Positions 1-11,046 of a stretch of 64,000 nt of DNA are shown in pieces. A program made the translations under genes and the position numbers. The stretch covers positions 31,575,131-31,639,130 of the forward strand of contig JAGTTD010000013.1 of NCBI GenBank assembly GCA_018398585.1, in the 5' to 3' direction. Source of the DNA: Simmondsia chinensis. Lineage: Eukaryota; Streptophyta; Magnoliopsida; Caryophyllales; Simmondsiaceae. The notes beneath the pieces are model-generated. The model was not told the origin of the DNA and did no database searches. It worked only from the letters and a program-made list of their open reading frames with translations. Every line of letters begins with the position of its first letter. The stretch's first letter is position 1.

Positions 1-38
1 AATTCTAATGGGATCCGGTGCTTGCGTGTTGGTACCCT
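1..38 (-). mobile_element. 5S-headed SINE, 5' end only, cut by window edge
   Basis: The reverse complement reads GGTACCAACACGCAAGCACC followed by GGATCCCATTAGAA. This is the head of the same SINE seen complete at 771-1002 and 50288-50525. It resembles plant 5S rRNA from about its tenth base (TACCAGCAC...GCACCGGATCCCAT). The rest lies left of the window. Confidence 0.7.
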
Positions 39-42
39 CTTA

Positions 43-577
43 GGTAATGGGTGTTACTCTATGTAATTGCAAATTAATTTTAGGATGGAACTCCAATTGG
101 GTTTATATGTAGATCTCGCATATGTCAACTCCACAGGTTCGGTCTAAATGTGTTTTGAAGTAGGGTTGTCTAAATGCATGGAACCAAATTGGACTGGCTG
201 CTATCCGGTCAAGTCCTCCGTCTTAGATTTTCATTGGTTTAGTCTGGTCCAGTTTGGTTCATGTCTAAGTGGTAAACGCAAGTATCCGCATAACGATCTG
301 GACTGAAACATAGTCACATCATTCAAGACCAGATCCAAGCAGTTACTTTCGACTCAATTATGTAGACCTCTACTAGTCGTTAGCTTGGTTTTGGTTTGTA
401 CATGTGAAAACGTTGTAAAACCAACTATCCTAATTGCTTAGGTAAAGTACTGTGAATAGGTTTATACTCTAACATACTTCTTTCAATGATTGCCTGTATA
501 TGAACAAACACATTCATATTTTTGCTAGTACTGAATTGACTGTGACACGAAATTCAGGAAGTAACACCAAAATATAC
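43..577. other. TPP intron (3' side), no gene seen
   Basis: This is intronic sequence downstream of the last exon in the window. It has a stretch rich in GGTCC/GGTTC words (190-360), like the repeat ends at 48.07-48.25 kb and 49.25-49.36 kb. No TPP exon was recognised here. Confidence 0.5.
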
Positions 578-3500
578 CTTGAAGGCATCCTCATCCGAGC
601 GGTCATCTCCAATATAGACCGGGATGATGTCATTGACATCGGCAACACCTAAAGTCTCAAGCAAGTACTCTAGGGCATGACCCTTGTTCCATTTTATAGA
701 TGGCCGAATTTCCAAAACCTGTACATATAAATATGATTTGCATTGTAGTCATTCAACAACAATCAAAGAGGGTACCAACACACCGTCGTCGGATCCCATT
801 AGAACTCCGAAGTTAAGCATGCTTGGGCAAGAGCAGTACCAGGATGGGTAACCTCCTGGGAAGTCCTTACCCTCAGGTTGAGGGCACTCAAAAACAACAT
901 CTCTTCAGGGGTAATACGCTGAAGGGGGAAGACTGCGTACATTTGCCCCCCCGGACCCTGCTTAGGCGGAAGCCCTTAGAGCACTGGATATGTTGCTTTT
1001 TTCATTCAACAAGAAGCAAGGGATATTTGGGCAATATTGTTATTGTCAGGACAATTTTGTGACTACAATTGTCCATAAGCTATATCACTATCTTGACAAT
1101 AACACGTGTTGTACTTAGTTATAACAACCGCTAGCTTTCATATAATGATCTTAATTAAAGATGTTGATAATTTACCTTTCGGCCCCTAGTTAGATGAAAT
1201 CGAGAGTGTTTTGCTAGTATTGACATCACTTTGTCTTCTACTAATCCGTAATCCTGCATGTTTATTCATTAAATCAAATCAAACGTCAAAATTGTATAAT
1301 TGAAGTTCACATATAAGCCCAAGTGAACGAATGGACGTTTGTTACATAACATTTTTAAAACTGGAGTAGCCTCGTGGAATCAAATAGAAGCCATTTAGCT
1401 ATGTAACAATTGTTACAAAATGAGTTGTAGCTAATTGTAATCGTTTTGTTGATTTCATAATGTATATTGTACTTCATTTACTAAAACATATTAATAAACG
1501 TACTTCTATGTGAAATCAAAGAGGTTGAAAATTAATTATTGTACTGCTCTTCAAATCTAATTTTTATAAACAAGAGACTTAACTTATGTTTTCTTATGGC
1601 CTGCTTCGTATCATTTTCTGTTTATAGTTCCTGTTGTTTTTGAGAAACAGCAAACCAAGCTTAGATAAATGATCTTTTTTCTTTGGATTTTTAGTTTATA
1701 TTTTCAATTTTCATAGAAAGTAGAGCAAAAACTAAAAACCAGAAAATAGTGTCCAAAATATGGTTTTTAGTTTCTAAACACTACAAACTGCAAGCAAAAT
1801 CGATACCAAACAAGCCCTTAAGAAACCAACGTGACATCGCAACCACAGCCACTACACAACCCCGAACCAGATGTCGATCTCTCCTCGGCAATACTCCGAT
1901 TTACGACTCTATTACGAGATTCACATGTGGGTTTTGTGAAAAAAATTGAATTTTTTTTTCGATTTTCCTTCCGAAATTTATTATAAAAGACATAAATGGA
2001 AGAAAAAGAGAGTGAGTGAGTGGCATTACCTGTTCTCTAGCTCGCCTAAAGTGTACAGAAACGCAAAATCTATTGTCCTCTACCGTCACCCCTTCTATTT
2101 CTCTTGTTTCTTCCTCTAACTCTTGATATATCTGTTCCATTCATAACAAAACTCCGCTCAAAATTAAATTACAGCTCCGTTTGTTTTAATTAAAAATATT
2201 TTATGTCTCAATTTTGTTGTTTCTTTACGTTATATCATATGAATAAGCACAAATACGGTACATATTTTCCTCATTTGAGGGAAAATCAGTAAAAGCGGAA
2301 AGCTTTTTCCTTCAAAAGGAAAAAAATGTTTTCTGCCATAATCCATGAATCTCATATGTATTTATAGAATGGATTTATTTTCTTTAGTTAGAAAGATGAA
2401 AATTTTTGTGATGGGAGTCTTGTACACTAAAACGTCCTTTTTGTTTCTCGAGTTTTAGTTGCAAAGCTCCTTTTTGGTAAAGGGGAAAACTACTCCCTCG
2501 TGAAAATATTTCAATTTGGAAACATTTTTCAATGAAAAGTAGAATCAAGTTTTTTATTTTCCTTTACTTGGTTTATAGGAAACTAAAATTCTTTTTAGGT
2601 CCTAGTAAGTTTAGAGTACTGAAGATCTTCAATATATTAATACCATAAAAATCTAATTTATCACATTAATAGGCTAGATTAGATCTTATTAGAACGTCGA
2701 AGTTAAGCGTGCTTGGGCGAGAGTAGTACCAGGATGGGTGACCTCCAGGGAAATCCTCACTCTCAGGTTGGGGGCACTGGGAAACAACCTCTTTTCAGGT
2801 TAACACCCTGAAGGGGAAAGGCCGCGTACATCCGCCCCCCCAAACCCTGCGTAGGCGGGAGCCCTTGAGGCACTGGGTATGTTCCTTTTTTAATAGACTT
2901 GACTGGTATTATTTAGTCTACTCTCTAGTTCCACATTTTAGACATTTACCGGTAAGTCTTCCAATTAGGTCCAAGATTGAACAAATAAACATCCCAACTT
3001 TAGAACATTGACTTCAAAGTCGGACCACGGAAAAAAATTGGTGTTGAGCCAAATTCAGCTCAAATGGAACATTGACTGCCTCCCTTTTAAAAAGGAAGCC
3101 ACATTTCCTTTAATGAAGTAAAACATTTTCCCCTGTAATTGATTTTCTGCTCACCACTCTATGCCAAATAAAGAAAAGGCAAAAACGATGTACTTCTCGG
3201 AATCATGTTTTTTTTCTCCACCAAACGGAGCCTTGGTAAAGGGATGCTTACCTCTAAAATTTCAGGCAAGAATTCTTGAGCGGGTTGGAAGATAATAACC
3301 TCATTTCCCTGCACATCATCACATAATGTCCTTTCTTAGTTCTTAGCTCTTAATCGAGTTTGAGTTAAGCTTTTATTGAGCTTTTTGATCTTTGTTTGAA
3401 CTAGTTTTGATAAAATATTAGTGTGTTCGATACTCGGCTTGACTTGACTCATGCGCCTCATTGAGCTAAACTTGATATTGAATTGAGTCGAGCTCGTTAT

Positions 3501-4386
3501 TGAGTTGAGTTGAGCTCATAATAGAGCCGGGTTTGGTGGCATGTTACCGTGCCAAGTTATTCGAGTTACTATTGAGCCATTCTTAAACTATCTTTGAGTC
3601 ATTAGTGAGATCTTAAGCAGCCCTTACCAAACTGTTCATGAATGTTAACAAGTCGAGCATCCGCTTTTTAAACTCAACTCGTTAAGCTCATCGAATGTGC
3701 TTGAACTCGGATCAATAAGCCATTGAATCCCAAAACAAACATGAAGAAGCTCCAATTAATTTCAAGTAGAGTAGTCTATCAAACACATGGTTCATCTACA
3801 CCCCTAGGTGTAAATGAGTCGACCTAGGCCAAGCATACAAAGCTTAAGGCTTAGCTCGCTAACATTACAAAATTACTCAATTATCAAATGGAAAGAAGAA
3901 CAGAACAGAAGAAGAGCAAGAAAAGGTATTATAAAACAACATTTAACAGTCTTTTTGAAATAAATTTTTAATTAAGATTCGAAAAAGATCTGATTGTATA
4001 TCTTTTTTTTTAGTTATAAAATAACGTCTTTATCTTCCTATTTTGTCCTATGAAGCAGATATAAAAAGACGTTTTCTATTAACCAAATACAAATTTTGCA
4101 ATCAACTAGATGTTTTCCATAGGTTTAAGATGTGAAAATGTATTATAAAACAACTTTTTATATAATCTTTTTAAAATATCTTTATGATAAGATGCAAAAA
4201 AAATTCATTTTTACATCATTTTCTTTTTAGTTATAAAATAGCTTTTCATCTTCCTATTTATATCCAGTGTTTAAAAAGGCATAAGGCACATTGAGGCGAT
4301 AGGGGGTCCTAGTGCCTAGGCCCAAGGCATAAGGCGAAGGCACGCACCTTAGGGAAGTGAGGCGCAAATTTTTGTAATTTACATTC

Positions 4387-4437
<51 letters not shown>

Positions 4438-7400
4438 GTTGTAATATAAATTATGAAAATAAACTATGTAATTAGTGAATTATGTAATATGAAACCTCTA
4501 ATTTAATAACATATATAGTACTTAATGATAGAGATAGAGGAGAAAGGATCGAGATGGAGATTTAGAACAATTATTAGGAATTTGAATTGTTGTAAAATCT
4601 ATCTTTTAGAATACATTATTAGTTAGGATTATTTTAGAATATATCATTAGTTAGGATTATTTTAGGATAGAGTTCGATTTTATTAGCTTTCTTTGTTATT
4701 ATCCATTTAAGAGTTTATTTTGACTTAAGATTCTAGTTTGTTTTCTATAATTACCAATGTAAACAAAGCCTAAAGACAGATCATTATACTATTGAATAAA
4801 AATTCAGTTCTTTTCCATTTTCTTAAGCACAGGGCTACTTAAAACTAAGTACAAAGATACTTAGTTGGTTGGATACAGGACTGTTCAACCGTCCTCCTAA
4901 GCACAGGGAACCCCTTGATTAGGCACAGAGTTGCTTAATCTCTTTCACTTAAGAAAAGAACATGGAAAGGACATTTATATTCATCAAATTGCGTTATATA
5001 TTAACATAAGGTTTCCAATAAAAATAGCAAGGCATCATAAAATCCTCAAAAAATACATGGTATCAATATTATTCTCTTCAACTTTCATCTATCACAATAA
5101 AGATAACTAAAGTCGATGTCGCGTAGCTATTAACATGTTGTATTAATACTAAGCATTGAAAGTCAATAAATTTATAGCAAAATAAAATTAAAGACACATG
5201 AAATAATTTTTTTTTTTTTTTTTTAATTTATAGCAAAATAAGGTCTTAAACATAAGAGCCTTGGCGGGCTTCAGCGCGCCTAGTTCAAATCGCCTCGCCT
5301 CAGGTTTGTTAGGCGATGTCCCTGCGCCGCGCCTTGCCTTGCCTTGCCTTAGCACCTCAGGGGTGCTTTTTTAAACACTATTTATATCACAAAAAAGATA
5401 TAAAATAATCTTCTCCGTTAACCAAACACGAGGCTTACAGTCAACTAGGGGTCTTTTTACAACTTTAAGCTGTTAAAAAGCTAAACCAAATGTAGTCTAA
5501 CAGTGAAATGAAGCGATAGAGAGAGAGAGAAACAAACCCGGGTATCGAGAGCAGGAGTCTGGAATTGGGCATCAGAAGAGGAGTGTTGGCGAGGGGGAGC
5601 CATGATATCCATCCCATGACTCCCAGCATAATATACGTCATTCAACTTTACAAATTCATATACCTATTACCAACATTATCTATTTGTTAAACCTTATTAT
5701 AAAAACATGAGATGACATCAAAGAAAGGCGACTGAGCCTGTGAGATAAAGATCTTTTTGCATGGATCCTTGATCAAAATGTACCGACACTGACACCGATT
5801 GGGATATCAGAAGGAAGTTCTAGCTAGTGGACCTCTTTTGAAGTCTTGATTAGGGGTTTATATGAGCCGAGCTATCGAGCTCAAGGACTAGCTTGTTAAC
5901 ATTTAGCTAGCCTCGAGCTGGACTAGTTAAGGGCTCAAGATCAACTTGGCTTAGTTGAGTTCGAACCCAGTTCAATGAGCTCTGAGCTAAGCTTACCTTA
6001 TTTAAACTCCGCCTAACTCATTTAGACTTGATATTGGCCGACTTAGATTAAAACTTGGCTTGGTTAGGCATATTGAGCCTATTCAATTACATCAACATAG
6101 GCTCGGCCAAGGATTTTAGGCTCGTGAACAGCTGATTTACACCACTGCCTGACTTTATGTTGTATCCATTTCAAAGTGAAAAAACGCTTGATATTCATAT
6201 GTAAGTATGTACACATGTATTGTCTCCCAACCCTCAAGCAAGATTTTTTGGATTCAATGCTCATTATTCCCCTTCCCCAAATTTTCATTTCCCACGATAA
6301 GGAAAGGACATTGTACTCCGTACCAACGTGAAAAAAAAAAAAAAAAATTCTATGTATAAATGTATAAGAAGAGTGACCTTATCACGGCTTCTCCCGCTAA
6401 TAATGGCTGTTGGAAAATATCTAGCCACTTCTCTTACTGCTGAACGCATCTGTGCTCAAATCAAAGTTGTCAAATTTAACAATTTTCTAGGTCTAACATA
6501 ATTAATACACACGATGTCAACAATATATTTACCAGTTGGTTCTTAATATTTGTAAGTTTGTTTAAATTATATCCTAATCTTTTCTTGTCTATAATATAGT
6601 CCTTAATGGTTCTAAATTTATTTAAATTAGTCCCTTAATTTTCTTTGTTAGAATAATCCCTCGTAACAATATTGATCCTTCATCTTTTTAATTTTTAGTG
6701 TCTGTCATAACGCGCGAGACCGATTTTGTCTTAAACTAAAACACGAGGGACTATTTTAGAAAAAGAGAGATAAGTGACTAACTTAACAAACTTACGAATA
6801 TTAGGAGACTATTTTGAAAAAAAAAAAAAAGAAAAAGAAAATAAAAGACTAATTTGAACAAACTTATGAATATTAAGAACCTATGGAGTGGATGAATGAA
6901 GAGAGAAAGAGAGAGGAAATACCGAGTCAGACATGAAAGCAGAGTGAGGGTCATCAACAATGGGAGAAAGGGTACCGTCATAATCTAAAAACATGACTAC
7001 CCTCTTCCCCTTTGCCATGCTCATCATCGTCTCAAATGAGCCTAACGCCGAGGGATGCTCCTTCTGCCACATTGAGTACAAGCGGAAGCGAAAATCATCA
7101 AAAACTCCAATAATTAATACATCGATATTTAGGTGGAAACTCTCTCTAAGCTAGTGGGAATAACCACGGGACCCAAACGGGTTTCTCATCCACTATAAAA
7201 TTAAGGATTGCAATCTTTAATCGAAACCCCAAACTCCATATACAACATCATAAACTTCAATGTGACTATTACACGTTAAGTCACCAACCTTCGCACAATG
7301 TAACTTTGAACAGCAAGCCACCAGCCCTCGTATAATGTAGCTTTGCACTGCAAGCCACTAGCCCTCCTATAAAGCAGCTTTGGGTAGAGAAGGATACTAA

Positions 7401-8653
7401 AACTCTCTTCATCTCTCAATCAAGACACCCTAGCATGACTTCCTTCATGCTCGGGTGACCCCCACTCAACATCTCATCATCTACCACAAAAGAAACCTCA
7501 TAAACAAGTACAAACATTGTTTTCTCTCATGATCTCCTCCTTTTTCAATAAGTGACACCGGAGTGCCGATACAAGACAGGCAAACTCGAAAAAAAAGGCC
7601 TGAAGCTAGCCGAAAGACGACAAAAAAACAAGAACAACAAAAGAAAAAGAAAAAACAGGACCTCCCCCTAACCGGGTGCTCGGGACAATTCACATACTCT
7701 CTACTTTTTTTCCATTCCTCTACACTCTTTTTCTCTACACTCCACACAACTCTACCCACCGAACACATTCTATTTATAACAAAACAAATACATGACAAAA
7801 AACTCAACTCATACAATCCATACTGGCTAATCTGTGGAAGTATACTTCCCACCCTACAAGCCTATTGTCCACAATCCTACATGACTTGTCCTCTTTTTTC
7901 TTTTCTCATTTTCATATTTTATATAATATTAATTTTGAGATAAAAACTATACCTAACAAATCCCATATACGCCAACTCCATTGGTCGGGCCTAAACATTA
8001 TGAAATATCCTGCTAAGGAATCTATATATGAGTCCAAATGAGGAATCCCACGTCAAGTTACGATAGAAAAGAGATCAATATATAAGTCTAATAGGCTACT
8101 TCACCTTACGCTTATTGGTATAGAACCCTTACATATGACAATTCCATAGGTCGAGTCTAAACCTTGTGAGATATCATGTTAAAGACTCCACGATGTTGTG
8201 ATAAGAAGCGGTCTAACATAGAAGCCTTGTAGCCTATTCCACCTACTAGTTTGAGAATTGAGCCTTGAACTCATATATAAATCTCATAAATATCACAACT
8301 ACAAGGGTTGAATTTACGGATGTTCATAGGTTAACATAAACCTAAGATCCACCCAACCCAATAAATTTGTGTTAGCTTGGGTTGGTTCTTCGAGCTAAAT
8401 TGAGTTTTATTGGCTAGGTACAAATTGACCCGTTGGTTTTGTTGGGTCAACACACAAGATCCATTATACTCATATTCGTTACATTTTTCCAAGATCCATT
8501 AGATTCAAGTTTCAGTTGGTACATTCCCTTATAAACTAAAATATAACATATAATTGGGTAGGCGTTTGCCACCCACGGGATCCAGTGTTCGAGGCCCGGC
8601 ATCCCCCCTTACCCTGCCTTGAAGGCGTTTGCACTGTTCAAAAAAAAAAAAAT

Positions 8654-8693
<40 letters not shown>

Positions 8694-9036
8694 CTTATGA
8701 CCCATCGAAACTAAACCCAGAACCATAATCAACGTATAAAAATGTTTTCAATGGGTATGGGTGGGTCTTGGCTCCACAAAATGTTGGTTCTTCATGGGTC
8801 CATGGACACATTTACCTCATATATGTCAACTATGTGGGTCGCGTACTAACCAGCCAAGCTTCATAGTCAGGATGAGGGGAAGTTGATGAGAGAGGGGTGG
8901 TGGAGGGGTGATCACCAGGATAAGGCCTCACGGTAGCGGAGGCACGATCACCACCGTTGGTTCTATCAACTGCCTGGTGGGGATTGGACGATGATGAATA
9001 CTTGAAAAAACCCAGTGCATTTGTTATCTTCATCAT
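578..9036 (-). CDS. TPP: Trehalose-6-phosphate phosphatase gene, 8 coding exons, 3' end outside window
   Basis: The enzyme removes phosphate from trehalose-6-phosphate, the second step of trehalose synthesis and the off-switch of the T6P sugar signal. I joined the exons by hand (minus strand, 5' to 3'): 8851-9036, 6923-7063, 6378-6449, 5538-5663, 3252-3308, 2030-2131, 1176-1253, 578-718. All junctions are GT/AG and phase 0, giving 301 residues. HAD motifs are present: DYDGTLSP at residues 89-96, SGRSRDKV at about 127-134, YAGSHGMDI, the motif III Lys in IKWNKG, and [10 protein letters not shown] at about 291-300. Residues 1-56 are Ser/Pro-rich and unconserved. The start is the first of two ATGs just after an acceptor-like T-tract and AG, so the leader is probably spliced. 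About 50 C-terminal residues (after AFK) must lie left of position 1, because nothing in 1-577 matches. Introns carry SINEs, a MULE and L1 tails. I see no stop or frameshift, so the gene looks functional. The TPP paralogue is not determined. Confidence 0.93.
771..1002 (+). mobile_element. 5S-headed SINE, full length, in TPP intron
   Basis: The head (771-870) keeps 5S rRNA promoter blocks: GGATCCCATTAGAACTCCGA, AAGTTAAGC, CTTGGGC and GGATGGGTAACCTCCTGGGA. It is followed by the tail module (CTCAGGTTG..., hairpin around CTGAAGGGGG, CTGCGTACAT, GCACTGG) and a T-rich end. Target duplications of about 20 bp with mismatches flank it at 750-770 and 1003-1022 (both start CATTCAACAA). It is antisense to the TPP gene. 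Confidence 0.9.
1254..2029. other. TPP intron, AT-rich, nothing recognised
   Basis: This intron lies between the exons at 1176-1253 and 2030-2131. It is AT-rich with no recognisable element. Confidence 0.6.
2680..2891 (+). mobile_element. 5S-headed SINE, slightly 5'-truncated, in TPP intron
   Basis: It begins within the 5S head (AGATCTTATTAGAACGTCGA) and keeps GAAGTTAAGCGTGCTTGGGC and CAGGATGGGTGACCTCC. The tail has ACACCCTGAAGGGG, GCGTACATCC, GGCACTGGG and a T-rich end. A degraded target duplication (AATAGGCTAGAT / AATAGACTTGAC) is seen at about 2668-2679 and 2892-2903. Confidence 0.87.
3320..3850. repeat. GAGCTC-rich dispersed repeat in TPP intron
   Basis: Many short words such as GAGTTGAGCTC, TTGAGCT and GAGCCGGG recur. 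The same composition is found at 5854-6145, 9100-9625, 39215-39575, 47290-47590, 48600-49038 and 61670-62035. The best-bounded copy (48600-49038) looks like a non-autonomous DNA element. Borders here are approximate. Confidence 0.45.
3927..5490. repeat. Two tandem copies of a ~215-bp repeat, second split by a MULE
   Basis: Copy 1 (about 3927-4140) and copy 2 (about 4141-4264 plus 5389-5490) share TATTATAAAACAAC, TTTTAGTTATAAAATA, TCTTCCTATTT and GTTAACCAAA/ATTAACCAAA. A third copy lies at about 63040-63250. Copy 2 is interrupted exactly at CTTCCTATTTATATC by the element at 4265-5379. Confidence 0.7.
4265..5379. mobile_element. Non-autonomous Mutator-like element, 9-bp TSD, in TPP intron
   Basis: The ends are inverted: CAGTGTTTAAAAAGGC at the left, and at the right the reverse complement of AGTGTTTAAAAAAGC. 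They are flanked by perfect 9-bp direct repeats ATTTATATC at 4256-4264 and 5380-5388, as expected for the Mutator superfamily. Subterminal regions are rich in AAGGC/GGCGA words. The interior is AT-rich with no transposase ORF. It interrupts the tandem repeat listed at 3927-5490, which confirms the borders. Confidence 0.83.
5854..6145. repeat. GAGCC-rich inverted-repeat element in TPP intron
   Basis: The left end GGTTTATATGAGCCGAGC and the right end GGCTCGTGAACAG...TTTACACC are loosely inverted, like the better copy at 48600-49038. No coding sequence. Confidence 0.5.
6536..6885. mobile_element. MITE in TPP intron
   Basis: The left arm (TTCTTAATATTTGTAAGTTT, about 6540-6570) is matched inverted at the right (AAACTTATGAATATTAAGAA, about 6863-6882). 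The arms extend into AAATTAGTCCCT-type sequence. A related element lies at 11047-11239. No ORF. Confidence 0.65.
7530..7700 (-). mobile_element. L1-type LINE 3' tail (5'-truncated), in TPP intron
   Basis: The minus strand ends in a TTATTGAAAAAGG-type tail after GAGTTTGCCTGTC and GGCCT words. Similar sequence precedes the A-tails at 18370-18552 and 19480-19612. No coding sequence is left. Similarity was judged by eye. Confidence 0.4.
8554..8670 (+). mobile_element. tRNA-derived SINE with A-rich tail, in TPP intron
   Basis: It has a B-box-like GTTCGAGGCC (about 8587) behind GGGTAGGCGTTTGCC, and then a long A-rich tail (8639-8670). Imperfect target duplications ATATAACATATAA (8541-8553) and ATATAACTTATGA (8688-8700) flank it, the second after a TA run. 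Confidence 0.55.
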
Positions 9037-9099
9037 CTACCAAAAAAAAAAAAAAAAAAATTATCATTGTAATAACTAATACTACTAATACTTTGTTAG

Positions 9100-9625
9100 A
9101 GCCTATCTGATAGAGTTTTCTATTTATAGTTTTGACTTACGAGCTGACTTATCAAACTCGAAGCTTGAGCCTAATGTAGCTCAAGCATGTAGGCTCATAA
9201 ACTTAAACAAGCCTAGATCAAGTTTAAATGAGCCAAAATAAGATAAGCTTAAGATGTGTTTCGCTAAGCTTCTATCTGGACAAAAAATAATAAAATAAAT
9301 AAAGTGCTTTTTTATGGAAAGACACAAGATTTGTGAATGTTTGGCCTGCAAAGAAAACGTGTTCAAATTGAAGAAAAAAATCGTTTCGTTTTTGCTTTTA
9401 ATAAGTAGAAAAATAGTTATCATCTTTGAAGTAGAATCGTGAGTTAAAAATCAGGATTTTTTTTGGGAAAAAAAAAAAACCCTTATTGAAAAACATCTTT
9501 TACAAAAATTAAAAAAAAAAAAATTTTGTAAAAGGGATCTTTTAGAGTTTGCCCAACAGATCTTTGGTACAAACTCACTAAAATAGGTTTAAGCTCAACC
9601 AAACTGAGCCCAGACGAGCTCAAGT
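9100..9625. repeat. GAGCTC-rich dispersed repeat in TPP 5' intron
   Basis: It contains GAAGCTTGAGCC, AGCTCAAGC and CCAGACGAGCTCAAG words and A-runs. The composition matches the other GAGCTC-rich stretches in the window. Borders are approximate. Confidence 0.4.
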
Positions 9626-9639
9626 TCAACTTGGCTCAA

Positions 9640-9811
9640 CAACAACTACTCCAGTGCCTCAAAGGGCTCCCACATCGGCAGGGTTGGGGGTGATGTACGC
9701 AGCCTTCCCTCTTGCGAGAGGTACCCTGAAGGGAGGCTGTTTTCGAGGACCCCCAACTTGAGAAACTTGTCAGCAACATAAAAGCATGGCAGTCTGGCAA
9801 GAAGAGGAGCC
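9640..9811 (-). mobile_element. RTE/SINE 3' tail with LINE 3'-UTR sequence, headless
   Basis: On the minus strand, CTTGCCAGACTGCCATGC leads into AAGTTGGGGGTCCTCG, then the tail hairpin, GCGTACATCA and GCACTGG. The leader resembles those at 49060-49250 and 61056-61232, so this is probably a 5'-truncated RTE LINE 3' end rather than a SINE. Confidence 0.75.
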
Positions 9812-9969
9812 CAAGTTTAACTTGGCTCATATACACCCATATAAGGCCCATAACTCCATACAAGAGTAGCCCAAGTTCAAAAACTGGGCTTTGACAAACT
9901 AGACTGGGCTTACACATTGTTGGGCTGGCCCATGACGATCATAAGGGCATAAAAGAAAGGAAAACGTAC

Positions 9970-10084
9970 CTTTGGGCTGAAAATCTGGAGTAAAAGACAG
10001 CTGGCTGAGTTAGTGCTTCAGCCTAATAATAATTTACAGCTCCTACTTTAATATATGTACACCTGCACTTGCAACATTATAATA

Positions 10085-10115
<31 letters not shown>

Positions 10116-10120
10116 GCTTC
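9970..10120 (-). promoter_or_regulatory. TPP: Probable TPP 5' UTR exon and promoter region
   Basis: On the minus strand a good splice donor (AAAG then GTACGT) sits at 9969/9970. It follows about 60 bp with no ATG. The matching acceptor is the T-tract plus GGTAG just before the TPP start codon at 9036. An AT-repeat (TATATA, about 10090-10115) lies 60-100 bp upstream and could supply the TATA element. This is inferred from splice signals and position only; the transcription start is not determined. Confidence 0.5.
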
Positions 10121-10249
10121 ATGAAAGTTTAAAAAATGCAATGAAAAAAAAAAAAAGAGAAAATGGGCCTACACTGAAAAAGAGAGTTATTTAGGCTCTG
10201 TTCGGTAGAGGGGAAGTCCTCTTTTTTTCGAATAACATAGTATTTTCAA

Positions 10250-10590
10250 AGGCCTTGTTTGGTTGTCACATGAATTGAATTCCTGCGAAAAGTTATATTT
10301 TTCAGGAATTTAATTTTTGTGTTAATATCCCATGAAGTAGATGAAACATGTTTGGTTGCTAGAATGAGTAATAGAACTTTTTTCAAGAGGTTAGTTAAGA
10401 ACAAAGGAATTAAAACTTAACTAGGAGGCTAGGTAAGTTATTTCCTACGTTTTGAAGGAATTGGAAATTGCCTAGCAATTTTCACTTCCCATATTTTGTA
10501 TACTTCCTACCAACCAAACAAATGTCAAAATTCGTACTTTCTATAAATTTCTACTTTCTGTATCTACTCCCTGCATATCAAATGAGGCCT
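10250..10590. mobile_element. MITE with GGCCTTGTTTGG ends
   Basis: The left end is AAGGCCTTGTTTGGTTG. The right end, reverse-complemented, reads CTTAGGCCTCATTTGATATG. No ORF. It is nested in the 10197-11040 element. Confidence 0.5.
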
Positions 10591-10750
10591 AAGAAAATCA
10601 TATTCCTCTAAAGTTTTTTCATTATTTGTTTCAACGGAAAGCACACATTCTCATCTTATGATCTTCCGTTGTTTGTTTTAAATGAAAAACCTTTTACCAA
10701 TATGCATTGTTATGACGACCTAAGTAGCGATATCGTATACATGATAAATA

Positions 10751-10874
10751 CAACAACAACAACAACAGTCCCAGTGTCACAGGGGCTCCCGCATGAAGCA
10801 GGGTCTGGGAGGGGTGGATGTACGCAGCCTTCCCCCTTCCGGGTGGAAGAGAGGCTGTTTCTGAGGACCCCCAT
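10751..10874 (-). mobile_element. Headless RTE/SINE tail insertion with perfect 16-bp TSD
   Basis: It is 124 bp on the minus strand: GGGGGTCCTCAGAAACAGCC, TGCGTACATCC, CCCAGACCCTGC, ending in (TTG)n. The identical direct repeat GTATACATGATAAATA lies at 10735-10750 and 10875-10890. The 5' end stops at the start of the shared tail, so this is a complete integration event of a severely 5'-truncated RNA. Confidence 0.88.
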
Positions 10875-11046
10875 GTATACATGATAAATAATTAAAAAAA
10901 ATAAAATTCAACACTTTTCATTGTTTACAAGGGAAGTCATTTTCCCTCGAGCTTTTCTGTCAGAAAAAGAGTACCAAACAACGAAAAAATTTAAAATCAA
11001 TTCTTAGAATTTATTTTCCCTAAGCAAACAAGCCTTACTCCGTTAA

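Larger units (their letters stand above)
10197..11040. mobile_element. Inverted-repeat DNA element with two nested insertions
   Basis: The ends AGGCTCTGTTCGGTAG (10198) and the reverse complement of GTAAGGCTTGTTTGCTTAG (about 11035) are loosely inverted. Between them lie an inner MITE (10250-10590) and a headless tail insertion (10751-10874). The composition and GGCT..GTTTGGT-type ends suggest a hAT or PIF-like MITE, but the class is uncertain. Confidence 0.5.

Noticed and set aside
771..880. Functional 5S rRNA gene or 5S pseudogene array
   Set aside because: The 5S match ends before the gene's terminator, is joined to a LINE-type tail, and is flanked by target duplications. Copies are dispersed, not tandem.
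771..1002. Cassandra TRIM (LTRs with 5S sequence)
   Set aside because: No paired LTRs, no primer-binding site next to it; variable 15-20-bp TSDs and a TTG/T-rich end are SINE features.
7481..7943. Overlapping ORFs of 123 and 126 residues
   Set aside because: Low-complexity Lys/Gln and Phe/Cys runs from an L1 tail and AT-rich intron; no conserved motif.
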